From assembly GCA_022376515.1 (NCBI GenBank), contig WTXI01000009.1, positions 372,001 through 436,000 on the forward strand: DNA of 64,000 nucleotides, given 5' to 3'. Shown piece by piece: positions 37,805-49,862 of this stretch. Made by a program: the position numbers and the translations under genes. The notes under the pieces are model-generated. The model ran no database searches, was not told where the DNA came from, and was given only the letters and a program-made list of their open reading frames with translations. Position 1 is the first letter of the stretch. Every line of letters starts with the position of its first letter. Origin of the DNA: Lactifluus volemus (lineage: Eukaryota; Basidiomycota; Agaricomycetes; Russulales; Russulaceae).

Positions 37805-40800
37805 CTATTTGAATAAATTGGAGCGATATACTGTAGCCCAACTTGATCCGTGCGCACAGTTGGAGAGGTCAAGCCGGGTTTCATGTTCGCCTGCAACCCA
37901 GACAGTGCTAGGTCTATGAAGACACAACCTGTGAAGATTAGGAATCCAAAAAAGAAGTTCTTTCTCTCCCCCCGGGCCTAATATCCAACCATCTTTATTG
38001 ATGAGGGTTTGGTCCGTAAAATAGGGCCCATCTGATTCAGTGTATCCAGTGGACGAGCCCGCTACAACCTGTCCTGTTGCCGCATCCCACATGCGAATCG
38101 TGTGATCATACGAGGCCGATGCGATATGTCGTCCGTCTGGTGAGAATGCAACAGAACTGACCCAATGGGTGTTTCCAGTAAACGGGCCTGCTACGACCTG
38201 TCCTGTTGCCACATCCCACACGCGAATCGTGAAATCGAACGAGGCTGATGCAATATACTGTCCATCCGGCGAGAATGCAACAGAAAGGACCCAATCGGTG
38301 TGTCCTGTAAATGGGCCCGCTACGGCCTGCCTTGTGGCCGCACCCCACACACGAATTGTGCGATCGTCTGAGGCCGATGCGATATGCTGTCCGTTGGGTG
38401 AGAATGCAACAAAGTTTACCCGTTTGGTGTGTCCAGTAAACGGGCCCACTACGACATGTCCGTTTGCCACATCCCACACATGAATCTTGCAATCCTCCGA
38501 GGACGATGCGATATGCTGTCCGTTGGGCGAGAATGCAACAGAATTGACCGAAGAGGTGTGTCCTGTAAACGGACCCGCTACAACATGTCCTGTTGCCGCA
38601 TCCCACACGCGAATCGTGCGATCTTTCGAGGCTGATGCGATACGCTGTCCGTCAGGCGAGAATGCAACAGAATTGACCAAATCGGTGTGTCCAGTAAATG
38701 GCCTCACTACGACCTGTCCTGTTGCCGCATCCCACACGCGAATCGTGCGATCGACCGAAGCCGATGCGATACACCATCCATCCGGTGAGAATGCAACGGA
38801 CCTGACCGAACCGGCGTGTCCAGTAAACGGGCCCGCTACGATACGTCCTGTTGCCGCATCCCACACACGAATTGTGTTATCGAACGAGGCTGATGCGATA
38901 CGCTGTCCGTCGGGCGAGAATGTAACAGAATTGACCGTATTGATGTGTCCAGTAAACAGAGCCCCTACGACCTGTTCTGTTATGGCACCCCAAATGCGAA
39001 TTGTGCAATCGCTCGAGGCCGATGCAATACGCTGTCCATCCGGTGAGAATGCAACAGAATTGACCAAACCGGTGTGTCCTGTAAACGGGCCCGCTACGAC
39101 CTGTCCTGTTGTCACATCCCACACACGAATCGTGTGATCCTCCGAGGCCGATGCGATACGCTGTCCGTCAGGCGATAATGAGAATGCAACAGAATTGACC
39201 GAATCGGTGCGTCCAGTAAATAGCCTCACTACGACCTGTCCTGTTGCCGCATCCCACACGCGAATCGTGTGATCTGTCGAGGCTGATGCGATACGCTGTC
39301 CGTCCGGAGAGAATGCAACAGAATTAACCTGATCGGTGTGCCCTGTAAACGGGCCCGCTACGACCTGTCCTGTTGCCGCATCCCACACGAGAATCGTGCG
39401 ATCGAACGAGGCTGATGCGATACGCTGTCCGTCAGGCGAGAATGCAACAGAATTGACCCAAGAGGTGTGTCCAGTAAATGGCCTCACTACGACCTGTCCT
39501 GTTGCCGCGTCCCACACGCGAATCTTACAATCTCTCGAGCCTGATGCGATACGCTGTCCGTCAGGCGAGAATGCAACAGAATTGACCCAATGGGTGTGTC
39601 CGGTAAATGGCCCCACTACGACCTGTCCTGTTGCCGCATCCCACACGCGAATCGTGCGATCTTGAGAGGCTGATGCGATACGCTGTCCATCTGGCGAGAA
39701 TGCAATAGATAGGACTTGTTTGGTGTGTCCAGTAAATGGCCCCACTACGACCTGTCCTGTTGCCGCATCCCACACACAAATTGTGTAAATATCATGCCCC
39801 TGAAGCCCCGAGGCCGATGCGATACGCTGTCCGTCTGGCGAGAATGCAATAGAAATGGTCCCTGCGTCAATGATGACCATTTCCAGTGCTGGCCAATGAG
39901 ACAACTGCCCGCGCTCAAAGGTCAATGTGTGACCAAATCGGTGAAAGTATTGTTTGAAGATGCGGGAAGAGCTTGGGGCGAAAGGGAGTGCAGAGATATA
40001 GATATGTGGAGTGCTCCTTGCTATCGCCATTCCGAAGTACCGCACAAATCTGGATGCGTCATTCACCAATCCCAACAGATTCTTTACCCCAGTTTGCGAT
40101 CCCTATTTTAGTTTTAGGCAATAAGTCATTACATGTCAGATCGAACCATGGGATACACCTACCTCCGGCTGCAACCATAACAGCAGAGATGAAAATGCTG
40201 GTAAAGCAATACCCACACTGTTCTTCAAGCTAAGAACTTCCAGCCAAAAGAGAAACTTCTCCCCAAACAGGAATTGAAGTTTCGTGAACAGATCGTATTC
40301 CAAAGCGAGACCTTTTAAATGGATGCCCCAGAAAACGCTGGCATATGATAGAGCAGATGGAATGTGTTCGGAAATACGAGATTCCATGTCTGGAACATCG
40401 CTGTTGGCAAAATATGACGACTCCAGTTCGCATATATTGAATTTGAGCCCATCGAGCATCAAGTCGAGGCATGAATGTGCCAACTGATGGTGGGAATTGG
40501 GAAGATCGACATAAAATATGTCACTCTTCTTAGTCGTCAGAAAGTCGCGGAATGAAGTGTGGAGAGGAACGACCAGGAGCGTTCGGTCAGATGAAGTGAC
40601 ATTGCTCAGCAGCGAGCCGAGGTAAGAGAGAATTCCAAGAACGCGATAAGAATCATGGCGGTCATCTTTGGATGCATGCCGTCGCAGGGCGATCAGGGAA
40701 TCGATGGAGAGAGGCTGGACCGCGGCAAGAATTTGTCCCATGATGGACCGAAATACTTTCTGTGCTTCAGGTGATTTGAAGTACTCCTCGAGAATTCCTT

Positions 40801-42701
40801 CGTAAAGGCTGTCCAACAATCCCTGTCCAGTCTGACCTCGAGAGTGGTCCAACAGGCGCTCTACGCACTCTCCTATGCTGAGGCCAAGACTATCAGGGCC
40901 ATTTATGAAGCCGCATGCAACGGCTGCCCACTGAAACAGGCTGTCCGCCGCCTTTGTCAATTTGACACCATGCTCTTCGAACACCTCCGGACGCAGCTCG
41001 CTCTGAAGATAAATCCCAATATCTTTCTCTGTCTGGGCCAATTTGTCATCGGTCATGGAGAGGGTGTGGACGGACGATGCGTTGGCAAATGCAGGTAAGA
41101 CACCAATCTCAGGCCTCGAGGTAATGAGTACACGGAAGTTGGGCGGCAATTCGGAGAGGTGCTGAGCAAGAAAGGTGTGTAACCCTTTTTTGCCTATCGC
41201 ATCGCCACTCTCATCCAACGCATCGATGATGATGAGGATCGGGTCCACGAGTTGCGGAAGACCGAGCGGTTCAACGAGGAGACGTCGAAAAAGTGTATGA
41301 TAGGCCCCGTTGTTATGGCTGTGATGATATGGATTGTCCTTGATGACCCTCCCGATGGCGAGTTTGAAGGCAGGACTGTAATAGGACAGATCCCGGGCAA
41401 GTGTCGTAAAGAGCTGGTAAGCCTTGTCTTTGGATCCCTCCTTCCGCTGAAAAGCGAAGTAAGAACCAAGACACTTATTCTCAAAAAGGCGTGCGACTTC
41501 ATGTGCAATCGAAGACTTTCCCGTCCCTGCCTGGCCGAGGATGACGAGCCCTCGTTCAGATCTGGGGTTCTCGACCCACTTGGTGATGTGTTCGAGAAAA
41601 TCCTCACGTGTGCCTGGAAGACACCGTTTTTCGTCGCCGAATGGCCAGCCTTCCGTACAAGGCAATCCTCTGATGAGCGCACCACATTCTGTGAATCTCT
41701 TGTCAAATCGAGCGATCCAACGATCTAGTATCAGAGTTACACACCTTCTAATTCGCTCCCTACATCACGATCGCGCCCTTCAATGATTGGGTTCAAGAGA
41801 GATAAAAGGCCCAGCTTGGCCTACAGAAACATTTTGAACGGACGATATAAATAATAGTACGTTCCGACAGACCTGGAATACTTGAAGAATGTGTGACAAT
41901 TTTTTATCGTATCGCTCGACCTTCCTCAGCAAATTGGTACGATTGATGAGCTTCCTGACTCCTTTCACGTCGGCACATTCTTTCAGAGTGGCGACAATCC
42001 CTTCTAGTTCGCTTGATTTCGATTAGACCAAGACGCGTTTTAGAAAAGGGGGAAAAGATACCTCTGAAAAGATCTCAATCCATCGAGCAGTCCTTGTGGC
42101 AGATGGCTTTCCTTCAAACCATGCTTTTGACACATTGTACCAACATCGACAAGAAAATTCCCAACACTTGTTAGTTTTTCCATCACCACCTTCAAATCTT
42201 TGTTGTACTGCTTTATCTCCTAATACAAATATCATCAACTCAGAATATGACCCTCAAGGTCGGACAGGACACTCACATTTCTTATTTCGAGGGCCTTGTA
42301 AATGATGCCCGCAGCGTGGGAGATATAGGGCATCTCTTTAACCAACGAACTGAGATCCTTCAAGGCCAAAAGATTTGGCTCCATCGGAGAAATGACAAGA
42401 TCAGTGGTGGCTTCAGGGATCAGCTCCGATGATGCAAGATCGGTGCAATCAGTAGCTGGACAGCGCATTCGTGAGATGTTGGAAAAGACACATTAAAGTA
42501 ATACCCACAGATAGGATGGATGTTGCAAAAGTCGAACTGTGCGAGGCTGCTTCCCGAAAGAAGAGAATTTGGACAACGTCTTTCGACTTGTTTCTGAAGA
42601 CGATGGTGGTAGGAAAGAACGAGTGCCAGTGGGAATGTGGCGCTGGCGCTTACTTTTGTCTCGCACTCACGATCATCTTCACCCTCTGAGGCTGCTTTCA
42701 T
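37805..42701 (-). CDS. NLR-like STAND protein: N-terminal helical domain, NACHT, 14 WD40 repeats
   Basis: A fungal NOD-like receptor of the HET-E/HNWD type, thought to act in non-self recognition and cell death. The N-terminal helical region covers about 42400-41800 (EPNLLALKDLSSLVKE, HGLKESHLPQGLLDGLRSFQ, LLRKVERYDKKLSHILQVFQ). The NACHT domain has Walker A GQAGTGKSS, Walker B ILIIIDALDES and FRVLITSRPE. After a winged-helix-like region and an intron at about 40112-40160, fourteen WD40 repeats of 43 residues form two seven-bladed propellers. Stop is at 37805. First-exon structure is uncertain; 42701 is the outermost plausible ATG. One proposed intron near 41730 (GTGTGT...ACTAG) is only 20 nt, so a base loss or misjudged junction is likely there. 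No frame break occurs inside the repeats. Confidence 0.88.
38040..39900 (-). repeat. Tandem 129-bp WD40 repeat array (14 units)
   Basis: The DNA repeats with a 129-bp period (43 codons), each unit coding for GHTxxVNSVAFSPDGQRIAS followed by ASxDxTIRVWDAATGQVV and an FT. One unit carries a 6-bp insertion (FSLSPDG), and the first has a longer insertion before TICVWD. Identity between units is very high at DNA level except at a few codons. The complementary strand therefore gives repetitive spurious ORFs, which should be ignored. Confidence 0.95.
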
Positions 42702-43412
42702 CTGAAAGAATGCAGGAGATCAATATGTGAAACACGTGGTATGTAGATCTCGTCGAACAAGCTTTCCTAGTGGTTTGCCAAATTTCCAAGCACGTGTCTC
42801 ACTGAGACACAGCCCGATAATATCGCTCATTGTCCAACACTCTGCTTATCCTGTTTGATAAATGATACTTATTTGTTCACAACTAGATGGTGCCCTTTGT
42901 AGTACATAACTTTTGCGTACATATATGTTCATTCTCCCATAACTCCACTGCATTTACCACTTATCGTGATGGTCGATCGTAAGGCTGTCAAAAGGCTTAC
43001 GATCAATTTCCCAGGTCCAGGGCTAGAGGTCCTGTTGTGCGAGAGCTGACCTTGGCGATACTCTCGGGCGAAAGAGCGAGGTCAGGGTCGTGTGGGCGGC
43101 AAAGGAGGGCTAAGCGGGTGTTTATATCATGGATACATATCGTTAAAAAAAAGCAAATGCGATCGACCCAACTCAAAACAAATTGCGGGTCAACCCAGAC
43201 CGGGATCATAAGGCAAAAGGCGAGGTTAGAGCTGCTGCTAGTAATTCTGTTTACAACGTAAAGAAAACGAACAGACGCACAGGCTGTCCATGTACAACGC
43301 ACAAAAGCTATAAATGATAGAGAATCGACAGCCGAGAATGGAATGGCGTCTGGTAGTCCATTTTCCTTCTTGCGTCGACCTACACTCCCATCACGCAAAA
43401 CTCGAGACCGCT
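42702..43412. other. Intergenic region, no gene seen
   Basis: About 700 bp upstream of the NLR gene and downstream of the MFS gene; probably the NLR promoter and the MFS 3' flank. A short inverted repeat (gatcgtaaggc...gcttacgatc, about 42976-43003) occurs. No coding signal is convincing. Confidence 0.5.
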
Positions 43413-46399
43413 TTAGCGAATGAGTAGGGTGTGAAGAACCGCGAGTGCACACGCCATCCCAACCACCATGAACCCGATGTAGTAACTTGAAGGGTTTCCT
43501 TGTACCGTCGCGGACCATAACTGGGATATATAGGATCATAAGAAGTGATAAACGGGGACAGAGAGGGTCATACATAACCGCCAAGAAGAGGCCCAAAGCC
43601 TCGCGCAAGAGAGACTATACTCTGTGCGACCCCATTTGCAACGCCTACAACTTGGGGAGGAGACACTAATAAAAACGACTTTGAGTTTTCCAACAAAAAG
43701 GGAGCAAGGAGATACCACGTACTGTAGTTGAGGAGAATAGACACCGAGGTGAATGTAAAGGTCGCGCCGCAATACCGCACAGCCCTGTAGAATAAAGGAA
43801 TCTGATTTAGAAAACATTGTATGACCAAAAGTATCACACGTACGTGCTGATGATCAAAGCTTGTGTAGGATATCGTATCATAAGCAGAATACACGAGCGA
43901 ACGAAGATAGCACTCACGAATCATGACGATAAGACTGCTACCGCCTTCAGGGTTAGCGAGCATACGATACAGCGTCACAGTGACGTATCCTGGAATGAAT
44001 AAGAGGGTTCCTAGGCGAAACATGGCAAGGTGCGAGAATCGTCCTCTGGGCGGTCTAAGCCCAAGAGTGGTCAAACGCTTGAAAGTAGCTCAAGCACGCA
44101 AAGTGGCAACTTACCCCATGTTTCTAAACGTACAGATGTCAGAGGAGGGTGTGACAAATCAGATAGGTCGACGTACGGGTACAGGTAAAATTGGAACGCA
44201 ATTTGAGCAAGACACATCAACGCCGCTGTGGTCGTTGTTAGTAAAACAAAAACCAAGTCAGGTAAGTTGGGCCTACTAAGCTGCGCAAAGTCTCCTGCGG
44301 TAAGGCCTAACCCGCCCGATTCATACTTCCTGTGGAACCCGGTCAGGGTCACCTGGCGTACAGCGGTGAATCGCTCACGATACGACGTAGGTCAAAAATA
44401 TCATGTCATGCGAGGTGGTATGTAGGGCGAGCCATCCATACTGGAAGATGATTGCCAACGGCAGCTGGCTCATCAAACTTGGCTGCAGTCCTTCCACGTT
44501 CGGGATATTGTCTGTGCCTTCCTGTGCTTCAGGTGCGTTGAGCAGTCTCTGTGCCTCAGCCACGGCGGGGGGTGTCTTCACACCGGGATGGGCAAAGATG
44601 GCAGGGACGGTGTTAGAGAAACGACGAGGCGGCGTAGCCGCTTCAAATGGTTGTCCGGGGGTCCCATATTGTAGCGAAGGATGACGTCGCTGTGGTGACT
44701 GGGACGCTTGGTGTTTAGGGGACGATGGGCGACGGAACCGCGACGCGTGGGAGCTACGGCGTGTATCTGGCGAAAACGGGCCGGCAATACGTTTGCCTCT
44801 GTCGGTGGCTATGTCTTCTGTGCCAGTAGTAGGAAGATTGTCGTTCGGATCATCACCATCGACCTCAAAAACGCTTTCATAGGGGCCTTCCATTTCCGTG
44901 TCATCGCTCTCGAACACTTCCTCATTGTCAACATTCATCGCAGCGGCAACCCACAAGTCCGCAATGTTCGTGACCGCGTTTTCATTTGCCATGAGCAGGC
45001 GCTGGGCGAAACTTAGTTCACTATCCGTTCCGAAGCTTCGTGGGACGCCCTCTCCAGCGAGAGCGGTGGTCATGTTGCTCGGGCGGCGGCGAAAGGTAGT
45101 TTGGCTGCCTCGTCGATACTCTGCACCAGATATATTGCTCCCCAAGCGCGAGCGGAAGCTGACGGCTCTCATGCCACCACCATAGCCATATGCATATCCA
45201 TCTGCGCGACTGGTGCGGGGGAAGGGACGGTTGGCAGAGGGAGACTCGGAAAGTGAGACGGCGGTAGAGGAGGTTGGGTCTGGTACGCGACTTGCAAAGA
45301 CACCTGAAAAGGTGCGTGATGCCTTGCGGAGACCTTCGTATAAGCTTGCTTTGCGTGGCTGAGTGTCCACCGGAGAGGAGGGAAGAGATTCCTCTTCTGG
45401 GATGGTCTGATGTATCGCATCGGTGAGCTTCTCAGGTTGTAAACGGATAGCGCCTTCACGTGGGCCGCCATCCGGTCCGAGGAAGAGGGAGAGGAAAGCA
45501 CCTGTAAAAGTGACCGAGGCTGCGATGGTTGTAGGGAGTAGGTAAGGATATCGCACGAAAAGGGGAATGTTTCCAAAAACATGAGGCCACTTTTGAGCAG
45601 GAGATTCGACTAAATCATATATCAATTAAAAAAGAAGATTCTAGAAAAGGAAAATAGAGCGACTCTCACATGCACCGCCGATAATCGCACCTGAGACACC
45701 TCCAAGACCCCAAGAAAAGCCAAGAATGGCATAGGCCCTTCCTTCATTGGTTGGGTCGGAGATAACGGTGACACAGCTACGAGCAACGCCGATTGCTCCG
45801 GCAAAGACGCCCTGCATCAATCGAATCGCGATGGCTTGTTTGAGTGATGTCGAAGTACCAAATAATGAGCATGTAAGCGAACTTCCAATAAGTGACACAA
45901 ACAACACCAGTCGTTGTCCATGTTTCTCCGCGACGGTGGCCCACAGGAGCGAGGTGAGGAACTGGGTGAAGAAAAACATGGAAATAAGAAGTCCAGTGTA
46001 GAAACCAACGTCAGATCCGTCCGAAAACTCGTCAAAGCCTTGGACCATGAAGAGTAGAAAGGGCATCGAAACGTTCGCGGTCAGAAATTCGCCGAGGAGG
46101 GTGATGGACAGGACGGCCATTGCCATCTTGGGAAGGGGTGTAGCATAGGTATCTCCTGGTTGCTGTAATGCGCTGGGTATGAGAGGCCTTTCTTCAGGAG
46201 GTGGAGGTAGTGGAGCTGGGGCACGCAAAGGGGAAGCGTCGCGGCCATCTGCAAGTGAACGATGTCGGGATAAGATACTAGGATGGCGAGAAAGGATGTG
46301 TCGCAACGGGGATACGCTCGTTCTTGGTCTTCCAGTTTCATTTTCAGGCTGGTCACTAGGACCAAAGACCCTTGGCTGTCTGGGCTCTACGCGAGACAT
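43413..46399 (-). CDS. Major facilitator superfamily transporter with large central loop
   Basis: A membrane transporter of the DHA1-like branch, substrate unknown. After a Pro/Ser-rich cytosolic N-terminus come the first six helices (MAVLSITLLGEFLTANVSMP, GLLISMFFFTQFLTSLLWAT followed by the MFS loop-2 motif VAEKHGQR, RLMQGVFAGAIGVARSC, AYAILGFSWGLGGVSGAIIG). The central cytosolic loop is unusually long, about 280 residues, and is Ser/Pro/Arg-rich with an acidic patch (EEVFESDDTEMEGPYE). The second half contains PLAIIFQYGWLALHTTSHDM, FRLGTLLFIPGYVTVTLYRM, VVGVANGVAQSIVSLARGFG and LWSATVQGNPSSYYIGFMVV, ending LLIR and TAA 43415-43413. There are several introns in the 3' half. The start ATG at 46399 lies only 90 bp from the divergent FMT1 start. 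Confidence 0.85.
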
Positions 46400-46489
46400 G
46401 GTTGAAGAGAGTAGAGCATTGATGTTGATAGCGCCTCGGTCACGTATCTGGTCACGTATCCCACCTGACCCAGACAAAGCAGTCGGCTA
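46400..46489. promoter_or_regulatory. 90-bp divergent intergenic region (MFS / FMT1)
   Basis: Two start codons face away from each other with only 90 bp between them, so any core promoters must overlap each other or the coding regions. No TATA box is evident. A repeated cacgtatc(t/c) occurs at 46441 and 46453. Confidence 0.6.
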
Positions 46490-47826
46490 ATGCTGCTCAA
46501 CTCGCTCACTCTTGCAAAGCAACGATTTAACATTCTTTATTTTGGTCGTGACGAGTTTTCATGTCGAGTCTTCGAAAAACTTTACTCTGCCACAGGTTGT
46601 TCATCTCATTTCCCCTTCTCTCTCTACTCAGCATCCTCTCTCTCGGTAGATGTATGGCAGAATCTGATCATTGCTACCCAACCAGATCAGATGATCGGTA
46701 GAAAACGCGATGTGCTTTCTGTTTGTCGGTACCCTTTCTTCCTCCGCAGTTACCCTATCTTCTCACCAAGATATATATTCTCATAGCTCCACTAAAGCGA
46801 TTGGGTCAAAAACTCAACCTTCCCGTAACCAGCATTCCACATGTTAGGTCTGAACTCAAAACGTGGAAGGTTAAAAATCCACTCAAAATCTGCAAAGACA
46901 TTTCTAAATTCTGTTTTTTTCAGCCCCCATCACCGTTTTATCCACTCGTTGGTCCACCTTCCTCGAACCATCTCCTTCTCACCGCATCTTTCGGCCGCAT
47001 CCTCCCGTCCAGCCTCCTAGCCCTGTTCAAACCGACGCACACCCTCAACGTCCACCCATCCGCTCTACCAGCTTACCGAGGCCCTGCACCCATCCAGCGA
47101 GCCATCCTGAATGGCGAACGTGACACCGCAGTCTGTGTTATCGAAATGAAACGTCGAGGTGGTATCGACGCTGGCGATATCCTCGGTCGTCTTCCCGTCG
47201 TACGATACGATTCCCCCCCCCCATCTTTCGTGACGTGCTGAAAAAGGTTTAACCACCACCACCCCGCCCCGCCCCGATAGACCATCCCACCCAATATCGC
47301 CTATGAACCTCTACGCGACATTCTCGCCCAAAAAGGCGGAGATCTCCTCGTCTCCATTCTCCGCTCCATCCTGACCGGTACCGAATCTCCGCCTGTCCCA
47401 CAAAGTCCACTCACGCCTTTGACACCACACGCCTCGTTCATCACCGCAACCGACTCTCAACCGGATTTTACTCGCGAATCCTCACAGGACATCGTCAGAC
47501 GTCATCTCGCCATTTCACATCACAAACCTCTCACCACCTACTTTGTCGCCGCAACGCGAACGGTACAGTTACACGACCCGTCTGTCGTCTTTTTGCAACA
47601 CGTACAGGATATCGTTCCCCTCGAACCAGGTTCCGCCAGCTATTATGGCCCGTTGAGATCCGTGGTCGTGCGTTGCGCGCAAGGGACGATTCTCCGCGTA
47701 CCGATGCTCAAGTCGGAGTTTAGGTCGCTCTTGCCGGCAAAGTCGTGGTGGGACGGGATTCAGCGGCATTGGAAGGATGACAAGGGGTGCATCACGTTCG
47801 CCAATCCTCCTCCCCGTTTTTTGTAA
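46490..47826 (+). CDS. FMT1: Mitochondrial methionyl-tRNA formyltransferase
   Basis: Formylates initiator Met-tRNA using 10-formyl-THF in mitochondria. It begins MLLNSLTLAKQRFNILYFGR; the Arg/Lys-rich, acid-poor leader fits mitochondrial import. The catalytic core has HLLLTASFGRILP-type sequence, LNVHPSALPAYRGPAPIQRA (the Asn and His of the NxH motif) and GGIDAGDIL (the catalytic Asp). The C-terminal domain has GPLRSVVVRCAQGTILRV. Introns at about 46596-46648, 46729-46787, 46870-46920 and 47201-47280 restore a continuous reading frame with no indels. Stop TAA is at 47824-47826. The gene is divergent from the MFS gene. Confidence 0.9.
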
Positions 47827-48142
47827 TTCACACATTTGATGTCACACTCACATGGTTGGATCGACGACTGTTTTAATAAAATATTTTTGCTAGCCAAGTA
47901 TTAGAGACACGATCGGTCCCGGTCGCATAGCTCGACGAAGCGTGATTGATGAACGCTTTCGAATTTATCACTGTCCGAGGTCATGGAAATGTGCAGATCT
48001 ACTTATATACGGATCAAGGCGAGAGCGCCAGGCACCCACGGACAGGTCCATGTGTAGGATGACACTGTTGAATTTGACCATATCAATACACCACCACTAG
48101 ATCTCTTTTTATCCTACAGGACAGCTGAGCCACCGGTAGCCC
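47827..48142. other. Intergenic 3' flanks
   Basis: A 316-bp region between two convergent genes. It contains an AATAAAATA polyadenylation-like signal at about 47875. Nothing else is seen. Confidence 0.55.
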
Positions 48143-49598
48143 TTAGTCAGATCCCTGCTTCAATCTCACACCCTCCTCAACCCTGTCTTTATTCCTGCTC
48201 GCCTTTCCTAGGAGCACCTTCATTTCCCCTTTCACCCTATTCAATACACTCGCCTTCTTGTGATTGCTCGCATCGGAATCGCTGCTTGCCCTTGCTTTCC
48301 GCTGTGCAGGAGCTAACACCTTTTCCCTCTCCTGCTCTTTCGGCCGTGTCTGTTCTTCCGCAGTGCGGGACTCTACTCCCTTGGAACCACCCTGTCTCTC
48401 ACGACTCTGCGTCACTTCTTCTGTCTCAAACGCTTCCTTAGATTCCGGTTCTGTGGGAACATTCTATACAAAATGAGCATTGATTCAGACCATAGGCGAC
48501 TGAAATTGCCTACCTTCACATCTGCTTGCTGATCATCGCGTTCTGAAACTTTCTGGTCAGACTCGGGATTTTGTGGGTCAACCCGCCGGACTTGGGTTCC
48601 CTGGCTCGTGACGCCCAACGCTCCAAAGCTTGCGGCAGGAGCCCTGCTTTCTGAAGGTGCGGCCGTATCCTCTGTGCGCTCCTGCGACAGAGCACTGGCA
48701 GCTGCGGGCCCTTCTGGAGCCGCGCCGGGCTCTTCGTCCGCAGGATTTGCGACTGAAGTCTCACTTTTAGATCCGGGGAGTGGCCCTACGCTGTCATGGT
48801 GCTCACAAGGATGCACACCAGTACTCTCTTGAGAAGGCAGGGATAAACCAGCTGCCGCCGCCGCCACCGCCACTGCTGCTGCTGGCCCGGTTTTGCTTGC
48901 GGATGCCAAGCGTTCGTCCGGCAGCTTTGCGACAGAACTCTCGCTTCTAGATCCAGGGAGTGGCCCTACGCCATCGTGATGTTCAAAAGGTTGCACACCT
49001 GTGCGCTCTTGCGAGGGTAGAGATACAGCAGCCACCCCTGCCCCAGTTTTGCGAGCAGATGCTGAGCGCTCGTCCGGCAGCTTTGCAACAGACGTCTCGC
49101 TGATGGAACCAGGTAGTGGACCAACGCCATCATGGTGCTCTCCCGGCATGACGCCCTCCTTCTCCATGGACGGTAAGGAAACCGGCTTCGCACCCGCTGA
49201 CGGCAAAAACCAGCAATCAATATTTAAAAAAAATCACATTTGGCAAAGGACGACATACTCAGGTAGCTAGCAGGCCCGGCGGAAAGATAAGATATAGTCG
49301 GCTCAGAGGTGCCCTGTCTTGCAGCGGATGTCGACCCTCTCGCTGGAGTGGTGTCACTGTCCTCGCGAGGATAAGCGCCAGGTATGTCGAGGCTAGGGGT
49401 GCCGGGTATGGAGGAAGCTGTCTGTGGCTGGGATGGTGTTAAGTGAGGAACCGTATTGGTCGTCGTCTTGATCGGAGGAGTCTGGGTCCCGGAACCAGGG
49501 TCGGGATTATTGGGGTTGGGGCTGGGGCTGTCGGCACGGTGGGGAGGCAAGTGGGAGTCTATGGGGGGAGTAGGTGGGAGTTGGGCTAGGGAGGACAT
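48143..49598 (-). CDS. GVGPLPG-repeat protein, unknown function
   Basis: The N-terminus is Pro/Ser/Thr-rich and disordered. Three tandem units of about 60 residues follow, each built from (V/L)SLPS then EHHDGVGPLPG, SETSVAKLPDER and a Thr/Ala/Gly spacer. The C-terminus is charged (REKVLAPAQRKARASSDSDA) and ends with VLNRVKGEMKVLLGKASRNK and RVEEGVRLKQGSD. To my recollection, proteins combining G-V-G-x-L-P-G repeats with a VKGExKVLxGK tail are common in Agaricomycetes and of unknown role; the tail faintly resembles stress proteins of the CsbD type (uncertain). Two introns are visible (about 49258-49205 and about 48513-48462). The start at 49598 (MSSLAQLPPTPP) is the first ATG. An alanine-rich expansion (AAAVAVAAAAAG) lies in the third spacer. 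Confidence 0.78.
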
Positions 49599-49862
49599 GG
49601 TCAACGAATTCAAAAAAAATGGGAGGCCCCTAAACGTAGGCCTTCATCTGGCTATTTGAAGCATTCCATTCGTGGGCCCAACAGCGGGGACAGAAAACGT
49701 CATAAAGTGAGCTCCACTCTGATTTCGTCATCAGAGACGATCATCTGAGTGCGGGTCCATCCTTCGATGACTCTTAAGGCTAAATCAGATCGGAATCGGC
49801 GATCGTATAAATTACACTTCTACGAGCATGAGGAAAGGAAGAAACGAATAAGGTAATATCAA

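Noticed and set aside
38106..39779. Long repetitive ORFs antisense or frame-shifted to the NLR WD40 array
   Set aside because: They mirror the 129-bp repeat period and have no independent features.
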